Source of the DNA: Alphaproteobacteria bacterium
GTDB taxonomy: Bacteria > Pseudomonadota > Alphaproteobacteria > JABAAW01
Length of the DNA: 6,500 nucleotides
Assembly (NCBI GenBank): GCA_014239005.1
Contig: JABAAA010000072.1
Coordinates: forward strand, 1 to 6,500
Direction of reading: 5' to 3'
Made by a program: the position numbers and the translations under genes. How positions within the stretch are numbered: position 1 is the stretch's first letter; every line of letters begins with the position of its first letter. Below the pieces are notes generated by a model. That model saw only the letters and a list, made by a program, of their open reading frames with translations, did no database searches and was not told the DNA's origin. Below are positions 1-6,037 of this stretch, piece after piece.

Positions 1-1
1 T

Positions 2-811
2 AAGTTTAATGCCGATACCTTCTCTGATATCGTTTCCATAACTTTGCTGGCTGAACGCATTGATAACATTGCGTCTCTTTGGTGTGTAGGACAAAAACCT
101 TCGGGCTCTGGAGATCCTTTCTCTTTACGAAGACACGCCACAGCTGTCATCAATATCTGTAATGTCTATGAATGGGATATTCCCCTAAGTAACATCGTTG
201 GAGAGGCTTTGTTCCTATTAGAAAAACAAGGCTTGATATTTGTGCATAGTCAATGTCGCGGAGAGATCATGAATTTTATATTGGAGCGTATTCGCGCACA
301 AATGAAACTTAATGAAGAAATACGAAGCGATTGCGTTGAAGCGATTCTGCACTACGACAAATCTCAAGCGGGAATCATAAAAGATATTCGTAAACATATC
401 ATCAGCCTGACAACAGAAATCAAAAACAACAACCCCCTAGCAGAAATTTTCTACCGCCTGCACGCCATCATACGCTCCGCCCCTATCGCCCCCTCTTCTC
501 TCGCCTCGCCCCCCTCCCCCGACCTCTTCTCAGCAGCCGAAGAAAAAAATCTACACGCACGCATCCAACAACCCCTCGCAGACGAGGCATGGAAAAACCT
601 AACCTTCACCCAAAAACTGCAAACGCTCGGCAGCCTCAAAGATGCCGTCGACCCCTTCTTCGACCATGTCCTCGTTATGGACAAGCACGAAAACATTCGA
701 CAAAACCGACTCCGTCTGCTATACAGCATCTACAAGCGATTCCTCGAACTCGCCGACTTCACAAAAATCCACCACAAGGACAAGCAACGCAAGCAACCAC
801 AACACCCCTGA
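2..811 (+). CDS. glyS: Glycyl-tRNA synthetase beta subunit, C-terminal part (5' end outside window)
   Basis: This is the beta chain of the heterotetrameric (alpha2beta2) bacterial glycyl-tRNA synthetase, which attaches glycine to tRNA-Gly in the cytoplasm. The frame is open from base 2, and 269 residues are visible before the TGA at 809-811. Near the start it shows the family signature LLAERIDNIASLW followed by GQKPSGSGDPFSLRR, typical of GlyS (compare the usual DKLDTL...G.KPTGSKDPFALRR). The C-terminal DALR-type anticodon-binding region includes AVDPFFDHVLVM, then RQNRLRLLYSIYKRF and LADFTKI, which is the normal end of the family. A short basic tail (HHKDKQRKQPQHP) follows. The alpha subunit gene glyQ would be expected upstream, outside the window. 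Up to about position 430 the gene is AT-richer with mixed codon endings; after that it becomes strongly C- and A-rich, like the start of ppdK. Identification is secure; only the start is missing. Confidence 0.95.
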   Translation, partial: KFNADTFSDIVSITLLAERIDNIASLWCVGQKPSGSGDPFSLRRHATAVINICNVYEWDIPLSNIVGEALFLLEKQGLIFVHSQCRGEIMNFILERIRAQMKLNEEIRSDCVEAILHYDKSQAGIIKDIRKHIISLTTEIKNNNPLAEIFYRLHAIIRSAPIAPSSLASPPSPDLFSAAEEKNLHARIQQPLADEAWKNLTFTQKLQTLGSLKDAVDPFFDHVLVMDKHENIRQNRLRLLYSIYKRFLELADFTKIHHKDKQRKQPQHP

Positions 812-865
812 TTGCCTGCCCCCCTCCCCTGCTCCCTCCCATGCCCTCCTCCTCTGCTCCCTCCC
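812..865 (+). repeat. Pyrimidine-rich glyS-ppdK junction with a duplicated 12-mer
   Basis: The 29-nt gap between glyS and ppdK and the first codons of ppdK are almost purely C and T. The 12-mer CTGCTCCCTCCC occurs at 829-840, ending just before the ATG, and again at 854-865 inside the coding region. No purine-rich Shine-Dalgarno sequence is visible, so initiation may depend on coupling to glyS termination or on a leaderless-like or S1-type mechanism. The repeat and the missing Shine-Dalgarno are seen directly; the mechanism is inference. Confidence 0.6.
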
Positions 866-3651
866 CCGCTCCAGCCCCCGCTCAATCCCTTAGCGATGAC
901 GCCAAGCGGATCTACCACTTCGGCAAAGAGCACAACGAAGGCTCGGCGGACCTCCGAGACCTGCTCGGCGGTAAAGGCGCAAACCTATGCGAAATGGCAG
1001 AGATCGGACTCAATGTGCCGCCAGGATTCATCGTCACAACACAAACCTGCCAAGAATTCTACACCACAAACACCCTACCCCAATCGCTCGTCGAACAACT
1101 GCCTCCCGCACTCCATACCCTCGAACGACACATCGGAAAAAAACTCGGCGACCCCCAAAACCCCCTCCTCGTCTCCGTCCGCTCAGGCGCAAGAGTCTCC
1201 ATGCCCGGCATGATGGATACCATCCTCAACCTCGGGCTCAACGACAGCACCCTCGAAGGACTCGCACAAAAAAGCAACAACCGCCGATTCGCACTCGATT
1301 CCTACCGACGATTCATCCACATGTTCGGAAACGTCGTCCTCCAAGTTCCGCACTACCAGTTCGAATCCGCGCTCGACGACCTCAAACGACAACACAACAT
1401 CAACCTCGATACCGACCTCGAAGAACAACACCTCTTCGAACTCATCCAACAATACAAAAACATCGTCCAAAAAAACGCCGAACGACCCTTCCCGCAAAAT
1501 CCCCTGGAACAACTGAAACAAGCCATCGCCGCCGTCTTCCAAAGCTGGCTGTCCCCGCGCGCCAAAACATACCGCAAACTCAACAATATCCCCGAACACT
1601 GGGGAACCGCCGTCACCATCCAAGCCATGGCATTCGGAAACATGGGCAGCGATTGCATGACAGGCGTCGCCTTCACCAGAAACCCCGCCACCGGCGAAAA
1701 CTGCCTCTACGGCGAATTCCTCGAAAACGCACAAGGCGAAGACGTCGTCGCAGGAACGCGGACTCCTCAACCCGTCTCCGAACAAGCGCGACAACAACAC
1801 ATCCAAAACCTCCGCTCCGCCGCGTCCGCAACCCCGCCACCCTCGCTAGAAACAAGCCACCCGCGCATCTTCCAAGAACTGCTGGAAGTACGAAATCTGC
1901 TCGAACGACACTACCGCGACATGCAAGATATCGAGTTCACCGTCGAACAAAACCGCCTCTTCCTGTTGCAAACCCGCTCCGGCAAACGCACAGCGCAAGC
2001 CGCCGTGAAAATCGCCTGCGACCTCTTGGACGAAGGACTCGTCAGTCGAGAAGAAGCCCTATTCCATATCGAACCACAATCGCTCGACCAGCTGCTGCAC
2101 GCGCGACTCGATCCGAACGCAGAAAAGGTGCTGCTCACGCGCGGATTGCCCGCATCCCCAGGCGCCGCTTGCGGGCAGATCGTCTTCAGCGCCGACGCAG
2201 CAGAAGAACGCACGCGCAACGGTCAAGAGGTCATGCTGGTGCGCTTGGAAACTTCGCCCGAAGACATCCACGGCATGCACGCCGCAAAAGGAATCCTCAC
2301 CGCCCGCGGCGGCATGACAAGCCACGCCGCCGTGGTCGCGCGCGGCATGGGACGCACCTGCGTCTGCGGCGCGAGCGAGCTGGTGATCGATGCTGCAAAC
2401 AAAACGCTCAACATCGGCAAGACAACCTTGAACGAAGGCGACTTTATTTCGATCGACGGCGCGAAAGGCGAAGTGTATCTCGGCAAGGTTGCCATGATCC
2501 TGCCCGAACTGGACGCGACCTTCCACCGCCTCATGGGCTGGTGCGACGAGACGAGACGCATGCAAGTTCGCGCGAACGCGGACACAGCCGAAGACGCGAC
2601 GTTGGCGCGCGCCTTCGGAGCGGAAGGCATCGGCTTGTGTCGTACCGAACATATGTTTTTCGACGGGGAACGGATCACGGCGATGCGCGCGATGATTCTC
2701 GCGCTGTCACGCGAAGAGCGCGAAGCCGCGCTGTCGCGCCTGCTGCCGATGCAGCGCGAGGATTTTGTCGAGATCTTCACGGCGATGGACGGCTTGCCGG
2801 TGACGATTCGCCTTCTCGATCCTCCGTTGCACGAGTTCCTGCCGCACAACGACGAGGACTTGCGCGCGCTGGTGGAGAACCTTGCGCCGATGCTGTCTTT
2901 ATCGTTGGAGGATGCGCGTTTGCGCACGGCTCGGCTGCAAGAGAGCAATCCGATGTTGGGACATAGGGGAGCGCGTCTTTTGGCGACTTACCCCGAGATT
3001 TGCGAGATGCAAGCGCGCGCGATTTTCGAGGCGGCGCTGCTCGCGCGCGAGCGCGGCGTCAAGCCCGTGTGTGAGATTATGTTGCCGTTGATTGCAACGA
3101 AGGCGGAGTTCGACCGCTTGCGTTCGGTCGTGCGGCGCACGGCGGAGAAGGTGTGGCAAGAAAAGAATGCGTTGTTGTCTGACGGCAAGTCGTTGTCGCC
3201 GTTGGATTGGCGTATCGGCACGATGATCGAGTTGCCGCGCGCGGCGCTGTTGGCGGACGAGATTGCGGGGAGTGCGGAGTTTTTCAGTTTTGGCACGAAC
3301 GACCTGACGCAGACGGTGTGGGGGATCAGTCGTGACGATGCGGGCAGTTTTTTGCAAGAGTACGAGCGGTTGGGTTTTGTGGCGCATGATCCGTTCACGA
3401 CTTTGGATCGCGCGGGCGTTGGAGCGTTGATGGCCTTGGCGGTGGAGCGAGGGTTGTCGTCGAACAAGGCGTTGAAGTTGGGGATTTGTGGCGAGCACGG
3501 AGGTGATCCTCGCTCGATTGCTTTTTGCGAGGAATTGGGCTTGGACTATGTTTCTTGCTCGCCCTATCGTGTTGCGATTGCGCGGCTGGCAGCGGCGCAA
3601 GCCGCGATCACGGAGCGCTCAAAGAAGGCGAGGGAGAAGCAGCGCGCTTGA
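841..3651 (+). CDS. ppdK: Pyruvate, phosphate dikinase
   Basis: The enzyme interconverts pyruvate + ATP + Pi and PEP + AMP + PPi in the cytoplasm. All three domains are present in 936 residues. The ATP-grasp region has GGKGANL (43-49), SVRSGARVSMPGMMDT (112-127), GVAFTRNP (275-282) and the metal/ATP ligands of MQDIEFT and FLLQTR (D363, E365, Q377). The swiveling phosphohistidine domain has GGMTSHAAVVARG with catalytic His495 and adjacent Thr493, the position regulated by phosphorylation in some homologues. The C-terminal PEP/pyruvate barrel has R601 (LCRTEH), R657 (TIRLLDPP), E797 (MIELPRAA), N820/D821 (FGTNDLTQ) and catalytic Cys883 (GICGEHGGDP). All match the Clostridium symbiosum active-site residues. 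The open frame extends upstream to 589, but that part overlaps glyS and is shadow. ATG 841 is the only plausible start because the family sequence begins about 20 residues later. It has no Shine-Dalgarno sequence and encodes a Ser/Pro/Ala-rich extension (residues 3-16). Codon choice changes sharply along the gene. The gene appears active and intact. Confidence 0.97.
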   Translation: MPSSSAPSPAPAPAQSLSDDAKRIYHFGKEHNEGSADLRDLLGGKGANLCEMAEIGLNVPPGFIVTTQTCQEFYTTNTLPQSLVEQLPPALHTLERHIGKKLGDPQNPLLVSVRSGARVSMPGMMDTILNLGLNDSTLEGLAQKSNNRRFALDSYRRFIHMFGNVVLQVPHYQFESALDDLKRQHNINLDTDLEEQHLFELIQQYKNIVQKNAERPFPQNPLEQLKQAIAAVFQSWLSPRAKTYRKLNNIPEHWGTAVTIQAMAFGNMGSDCMTGVAFTRNPATGENCLYGEFLENAQGEDVVAGTRTPQPVSEQARQQHIQNLRSAASATPPPSLETSHPRIFQELLEVRNLLERHYRDMQDIEFTVEQNRLFLLQTRSGKRTAQAAVKIACDLLDEGLVSREEALFHIEPQSLDQLLHARLDPNAEKVLLTRGLPASPGAACGQIVFSADAAEERTRNGQEVMLVRLETSPEDIHGMHAAKGILTARGGMTSHAAVVARGMGRTCVCGASELVIDAANKTLNIGKTTLNEGDFISIDGAKGEVYLGKVAMILPELDATFHRLMGWCDETRRMQVRANADTAEDATLARAFGAEGIGLCRTEHMFFDGERITAMRAMILALSREEREAALSRLLPMQREDFVEIFTAMDGLPVTIRLLDPPLHEFLPHNDEDLRALVENLAPMLSLSLEDARLRTARLQESNPMLGHRGARLLATYPEICEMQARAIFEAALLARERGVKPVCEIMLPLIATKAEFDRLRSVVRRTAEKVWQEKNALLSDGKSLSPLDWRIGTMIELPRAALLADEIAGSAEFFSFGTNDLTQTVWGISRDDAGSFLQEYERLGFVAHDPFTTLDRAGVGALMALAVERGLSSNKALKLGICGEHGGDPRSIAFCEELGLDYVSCSPYRVAIARLAAAQAAITERSKKAREKQRA

Positions 3652-3660
3652 GGCGGGAAG

Positions 3661-3711
3661 AGGCTGCGGACTTCCTTCGCGCGCAACCCTCTAGATTCGC
3701 CGCAGCTTTTT
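3661..3711 (+). terminator. Probable intrinsic terminator of ppdK
   Basis: About ten bases after the ppdK stop, GCTGCGG (3663-3669) is perfectly complementary to CCGCAGC (3700-3706), and T5 (3707-3711) follows at once. The stem can extend by a G-U and an A-U pair at its base. The loop is long (30 nt) but contains the self-complementary GCGCGC, which may fold on its own. The position, GC-rich stem and U tract fit a rho-independent terminator; the large loop lowers certainty. Confidence 0.5.
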
Positions 3712-3773
3712 GCAATGCGCTTGCTTGTTAAGATTGCTCGTTAATTTTGCCTGTAATCTTGTTGCGAACATCC

Positions 3774-3807
3774 GTCCGCGCGTGCCGTGCATAGTGCACG
3801 CGCGGAC
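3774..3807. repeat. Perfect 12-bp inverted repeat between convergent ppdK and glnA
   Basis: GTCCGCGCGTGC (3774-3785) and GCACGCGCGGAC (3796-3807) are exact reverse complements around a 10-nt loop. The loop allows a second register: CGTGCA (3786-3791) can pair with TGCACG (3795-3800). Neither strand has a U tract just 3' of the stem, so it is not a textbook terminator in either direction. It may be a backup terminator, an RNA 3'-end stabiliser or a protein site. Confidence 0.7.
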
Positions 3808-3808
3808 T

Positions 3809-3836
3809 AAAAAAGCAGGGTCGTTCTTGCTCCTGC
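3809..3836 (-). terminator. Probable intrinsic terminator of glnA
   Basis: Read on the minus strand, just after the glnA stop, GCAGG (from 3836) pairs with CCTGC (to 3815) across a 13-nt loop, and T6 (3814-3809) follows immediately. The stem is short at 5 bp but all the canonical elements are in order and within 10 nt of the stop codon. The stronger 12-bp inverted repeat lies just beyond and may assist. Confidence 0.5.
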
Positions 3837-3843
3837 CTAAACC

Positions 3844-5244
3844 CTAGACCGAGTAGTACATCTGAAACTCGATCGGATGCGGCATGCTCTGATACTGCTT
3901 CAACTCCTCACGCTTCAAGGCGATATAGGCATCGATCACGTCGTCGTCGAACACCCCCCCCTTCGTCAAAAAAGAACGATCTTCATCCAACGAATCCAAC
4001 GCTCGGCGCAAAGAGCCGCAAACATTCGGGATCTTGTCCAACTCCTCCTTGCTCAAGGCGTACAAATCCTGATCGCGCGGCTCGCCGGGGTGAACCTTGT
4101 TTTCGATACCGTCCAAGCCCGCCATCAACATGGCAGAAAACATCAAGTAGGCGTTCGCCGAAGGATCGGGAAACCTCACCTCGATGCGCCGCGCCGCTTT
4201 GGGCGAGGTAGGAATGCGACAAGACGCCGAGCGGTTGCTCGCCGAGTATGCCAACAACACGGGTGCCTCGAAGCCCGGCACCAGACGCTTGTAGCTGTTC
4301 GTCGTCGGGTTGGCAAAGGCGTTCAACACGCGTGCATGCTTCAAGATTCCGCCGATGTAGTGCAAGGCGATCTCGGACAGATCGGAATAGCCCTCGCCCA
4401 AGAAGGTGTTCTTGCCGTCCTTCCACAAGGACTGATGGACATGCATGCCCGATCCGTTGTCGCCGAAAACGGGCTTCGGCATGAAGGTGGCGGTCTTGCC
4501 GTAAGAGTGGGCGACCATCTGTACGCAGTACTTGTAGATTTGCAAGTGATCGGCGATGGTCAGCAGACGATCGAAACGAATCCCGATCTCGTGCTGCGAG
4601 GGCGCCACTTCGTGATGATGTTTCTCGACCTGGACGCCGCACGACTTCATGGTGGTCACCATCTCGGAGCGCAAGTCGAACGCCGAATCGACGGGGGGTA
4701 CGGGAAGATAGCCGCCTTTGGGGCTGGGACGATGTCCGAAGTTTCCCTCCTCGTAGTCGCGCGCGCTGTTGTAGGGACCCTCTTCGGAATCGATCTGAGC
4801 GACGATGCGATGGCTGTCCGCGGCGAAACGCACGTCGTCGAAGACGAAGAACTCCGCCTCGGGACCGAAGTAAGCGGTGTCGGCGATCCCTGTCGAGCGC
4901 ATGTAGTCTCCTGCTCGCGTGGCGATCGAACGAGGATCGCGGTTGTAAAGGTCGCCGTGCGAGGGGTCCTTGACCGAGCAGACCAAGACCAGCGTGTTCT
5001 GCGCTGCGAACGGATCGACGAAGGCTGTGGAAGGATCGGGATGCAAGATCATGTCCGATTCGTGAATGTCCTTCCAGCCGGCAATCGACGAGCCGTCGAA
5101 CATCACCCCCTCTTCGAAAAACGCCTCGTCGATCGTCGAGACATGCTGCGTCGTGTGGTGCCACTTTCCGCGAAGGTCGGTAAAACGCAAATCGACATAG
5201 TCAATTTCCTTGTCTTTTAAGGTTTTCATTATAGTATCGGACAT
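3844..5244 (-). CDS. glnA: Type-I glutamine synthetase
   Basis: The enzyme makes glutamine from glutamate, ammonium and ATP as a cytoplasmic dodecamer and is the main entry point for ammonium assimilation. The protein is 466 residues, normal for the GSI-beta class. Motifs in order are YVDLRFTD (16-23), [10 protein letters not shown] (48-57), [10 protein letters not shown] with metal ligands E129 and E131, [15 protein letters not shown], the ATP-loop motif [29 protein letters not shown], and [14 protein letters not shown]. The conserved adenylylation tyrosine is Tyr395 (DQDLYALS), implying control by GlnE adenylylation. The start ATG at 5244 follows AAAGGAGC with a 7-nt spacer from the AGGAG core; Met6 is a weaker alternative. 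The frame stays open upstream to about 5682, but that part shows no family similarity and overlaps the divergent gene. Sequence style is alphaproteobacterial. No glnB lies upstream. A run of eight G residues (3954-3961 on the plus strand) encodes KGGV near the C-terminus. Confidence 0.97.
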   Translation of the reverse strand: MSDTIMKTLKDKEIDYVDLRFTDLRGKWHHTTQHVSTIDEAFFEEGVMFDGSSIAGWKDIHESDMILHPDPSTAFVDPFAAQNTLVLVCSVKDPSHGDLYNRDPRSIATRAGDYMRSTGIADTAYFGPEAEFFVFDDVRFAADSHRIVAQIDSEEGPYNSARDYEEGNFGHRPSPKGGYLPVPPVDSAFDLRSEMVTTMKSCGVQVEKHHHEVAPSQHEIGIRFDRLLTIADHLQIYKYCVQMVAHSYGKTATFMPKPVFGDNGSGMHVHQSLWKDGKNTFLGEGYSDLSEIALHYIGGILKHARVLNAFANPTTNSYKRLVPGFEAPVLLAYSASNRSASCRIPTSPKAARRIEVRFPDPSANAYLMFSAMLMAGLDGIENKVHPGEPRDQDLYALSKEELDKIPNVCGSLRRALDSLDEDRSFLTKGGVFDDDVIDAYIALKREELKQYQSMPHPIEFQMYYSV

Positions 5245-5250
5245 TGGAGA

Positions 5251-5258
5251 GCTCCTTT
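5251..5258 (-). promoter_or_regulatory. glnA ribosome binding site
   Basis: The minus strand reads AAAGGAGC, with the AGGAG core ending 7 nt before the ATG at 5244. This decides the start of glnA. The site abuts the last unit of a tandem 13-bp array, whose TCAA end flows directly into it. Confidence 0.85.
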
Positions 5259-5334
5259 GAGGCAAGAGGTTGAGGAAAGAGGTTGAGGAAAGAGGTTGAT
5301 GCAAGAAGTTGAGGAGAAAGGTTGAGGAGAGAGA
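5257..5334. repeat. Six tandem 13-bp repeats in the glnA leader
   Basis: Six adjacent 13-bp units occupy 5257-5269, 5270-5282, 5283-5295, 5296-5308, 5309-5321 and 5322-5334. Each starts with TTGA on the plus strand; units 2 and 3 are identical (TTGAGGAAAGAGG) and the others differ at one to four positions. In the glnA message the unit reads CCTCTTTCCTCAA, a pyrimidine-rich tract ending at the Shine-Dalgarno. Units 5 and 6 contain CTCCT, the exact complement of the AGGAG core. The 13-bp period is not a multiple of three, so the array is unlikely to be coding. Sequence is direct; any role in translation control is inference. Confidence 0.85.
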
Positions 5335-5364
5335 ATACCAAGAACAGCCTTCTCGGCTATGGAC

Positions 5365-5396
5365 ACAAGGCGAGGCTTGACGAAAAGCTACCTTGT
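5365..5396 (-). promoter_or_regulatory. Stem-loop near the 5' end of the glnA leader
   Basis: ACAAGG (5365-5370) is complementary to CCTTGT (5391-5396), and an inner GCTT/AAGC pairing fits within the loop. With the predicted transcription start near 5403, this hairpin would lie within a few bases of the mRNA 5' end. A smaller AGCC/GGCT hairpin follows at 5346-5358. Such structures can stabilise mRNA. No known riboswitch family was recognised. Confidence 0.4.
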
Positions 5397-5409
5397 TCCC
5401 TTGCTCGCC

Positions 5410-5446
5410 ATTCTGCGACGTACAATAATCTGTGTCAAGTTTTTTT
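5410..5446 (-). promoter_or_regulatory. Predicted sigma70 promoter of glnA with upstream A tract
   Basis: On the minus strand a perfect -35 box TTGACA (5438-5433) is followed by a 17-bp spacer and CAGAAT (5415-5410), matching the -10 consensus at four of six bases. An A7 tract (5446-5440) begins one base upstream of the -35 and resembles an UP element. The expected start is near 5403, giving a leader of about 160 nt. I saw no sigma54 GG-N10-GC element, so nitrogen control through a sigma54 promoter is not supported here. Confidence 0.6.
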
Positions 5447-5512
5447 CCTCTCATGCAATGTTTTTCCACAAAAAAAACGCCCCCGCCATCGTGATCTGCC
5501 CCTGACGCTGCC

Positions 5513-6037
5513 ATGATTCGAATCATCATCGCCCTCGTTGCCGTCTTTCTGCTGTGGCGGGTGTGGCGCGCGCTCACGCAACAGGGAGACCTCGCCGCGC
5601 GCGAACGCTGGCGCAAGCGCGGACTGTACGTGCTAGGAGCAGCTTTGATTGCACTCGGCGTATGGTTTGCTGCGACCGGCAAGCTTCACGCCGCCTGGAT
5701 CGGGTTGCTGGGCTTGTTCGCATGGCTGCGGCGAGGCATGCTTTTTTACAATCTGTTCCGCAACCTCGGTGTGGGCGCCAAGAGGACTGACCAAGGGTTT
5801 CGCAGCCGTTTCGATTCGTTCTTCCGTCAGGCGCAAAATGCACGACAAGGCGCACGACGCGTACGCCCGAAGTCTCCCACCTCCGAACCGCCCGCCGCCC
5901 GACAAATCCGTCCGCCAACACAACACGTCTTCCTGCAGAAACCTCTTCTTCGCGCAACAGCACGTCGAACAGTTCTTCAGACGCAATCTCCCCCCTCCCC
6001 CCGACGAAGGCTTGCAACGCTGTCCCGTCGCTGTTGA
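5513..6037 (+). CDS. Small membrane protein with uncertain C-terminal half
   Basis: The 174-residue frame starts at ATG 5513 and is divergent from glnA. The first 90 residues look genuine: hydrophobic segments at about 4-18, 37-54 and 60-72, separated by a charged stretch (residues 26-36, RERWRKR within it), with the motif [21 protein letters not shown]'s core at 53-72. This arrangement is reminiscent of the membrane-anchored N-terminus of small DnaJ-type proteins of Proteobacteria, but no J domain or HPD motif follows. This is a weak recollection, not an identification. From about residue 105 the protein becomes Arg/Pro/Thr-rich low complexity, as expected of a shadow opposite a real minus-strand gene. 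The gene may be truncated or frameshifted near 5780-5850, or may simply have a disordered tail. No clear Shine-Dalgarno precedes the ATG. Confidence 0.45.
   Translation: MIRIIIALVAVFLLWRVWRALTQQGDLAARERWRKRGLYVLGAALIALGVWFAATGKLHAAWIGLLGLFAWLRRGMLFYNLFRNLGVGAKRTDQGFRSRFDSFFRQAQNARQGARRVRPKSPTSEPPAARQIRPPTQHVFLQKPLLRATARRTVLQTQSPPSPRRRLATLSRRC

Noticed and set aside
589..840. Upstream extension of the ppdK frame beginning inside glyS
   Set aside because: It overlaps the conserved GlyS C-terminus in another frame, is Pro/Thr/Arg-rich and has no similarity to the PPDK N-terminus; ATG 841 fits the family length.
987..2966. Very long Arg/Pro-rich frame inside ppdK
   Set aside because: It is a shifted-frame shadow of the C-rich half of ppdK and lacks any family feature.
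3730..3760. AAGATT/AATCTT inverted pair in the convergent intergenic region
   Set aside because: The 6-bp AT-rich stem with a loop of about 19 nt is too weak and has no supporting context.
3877..5220. Long open frame on the plus strand opposite glnA
   Set aside because: It lies wholly antisense to a clearly identified gene; its Val/Arg/Gln-rich composition is that of a GC-rich shadow frame.
5245..5682. In-frame upstream extension of glnA on the minus strand
   Set aside because: It runs through the 13-bp array, the promoter and the divergent gene, while a strong Shine-Dalgarno sits at ATG 5244 and numbering from there matches the known GSI residues E129 and E131.
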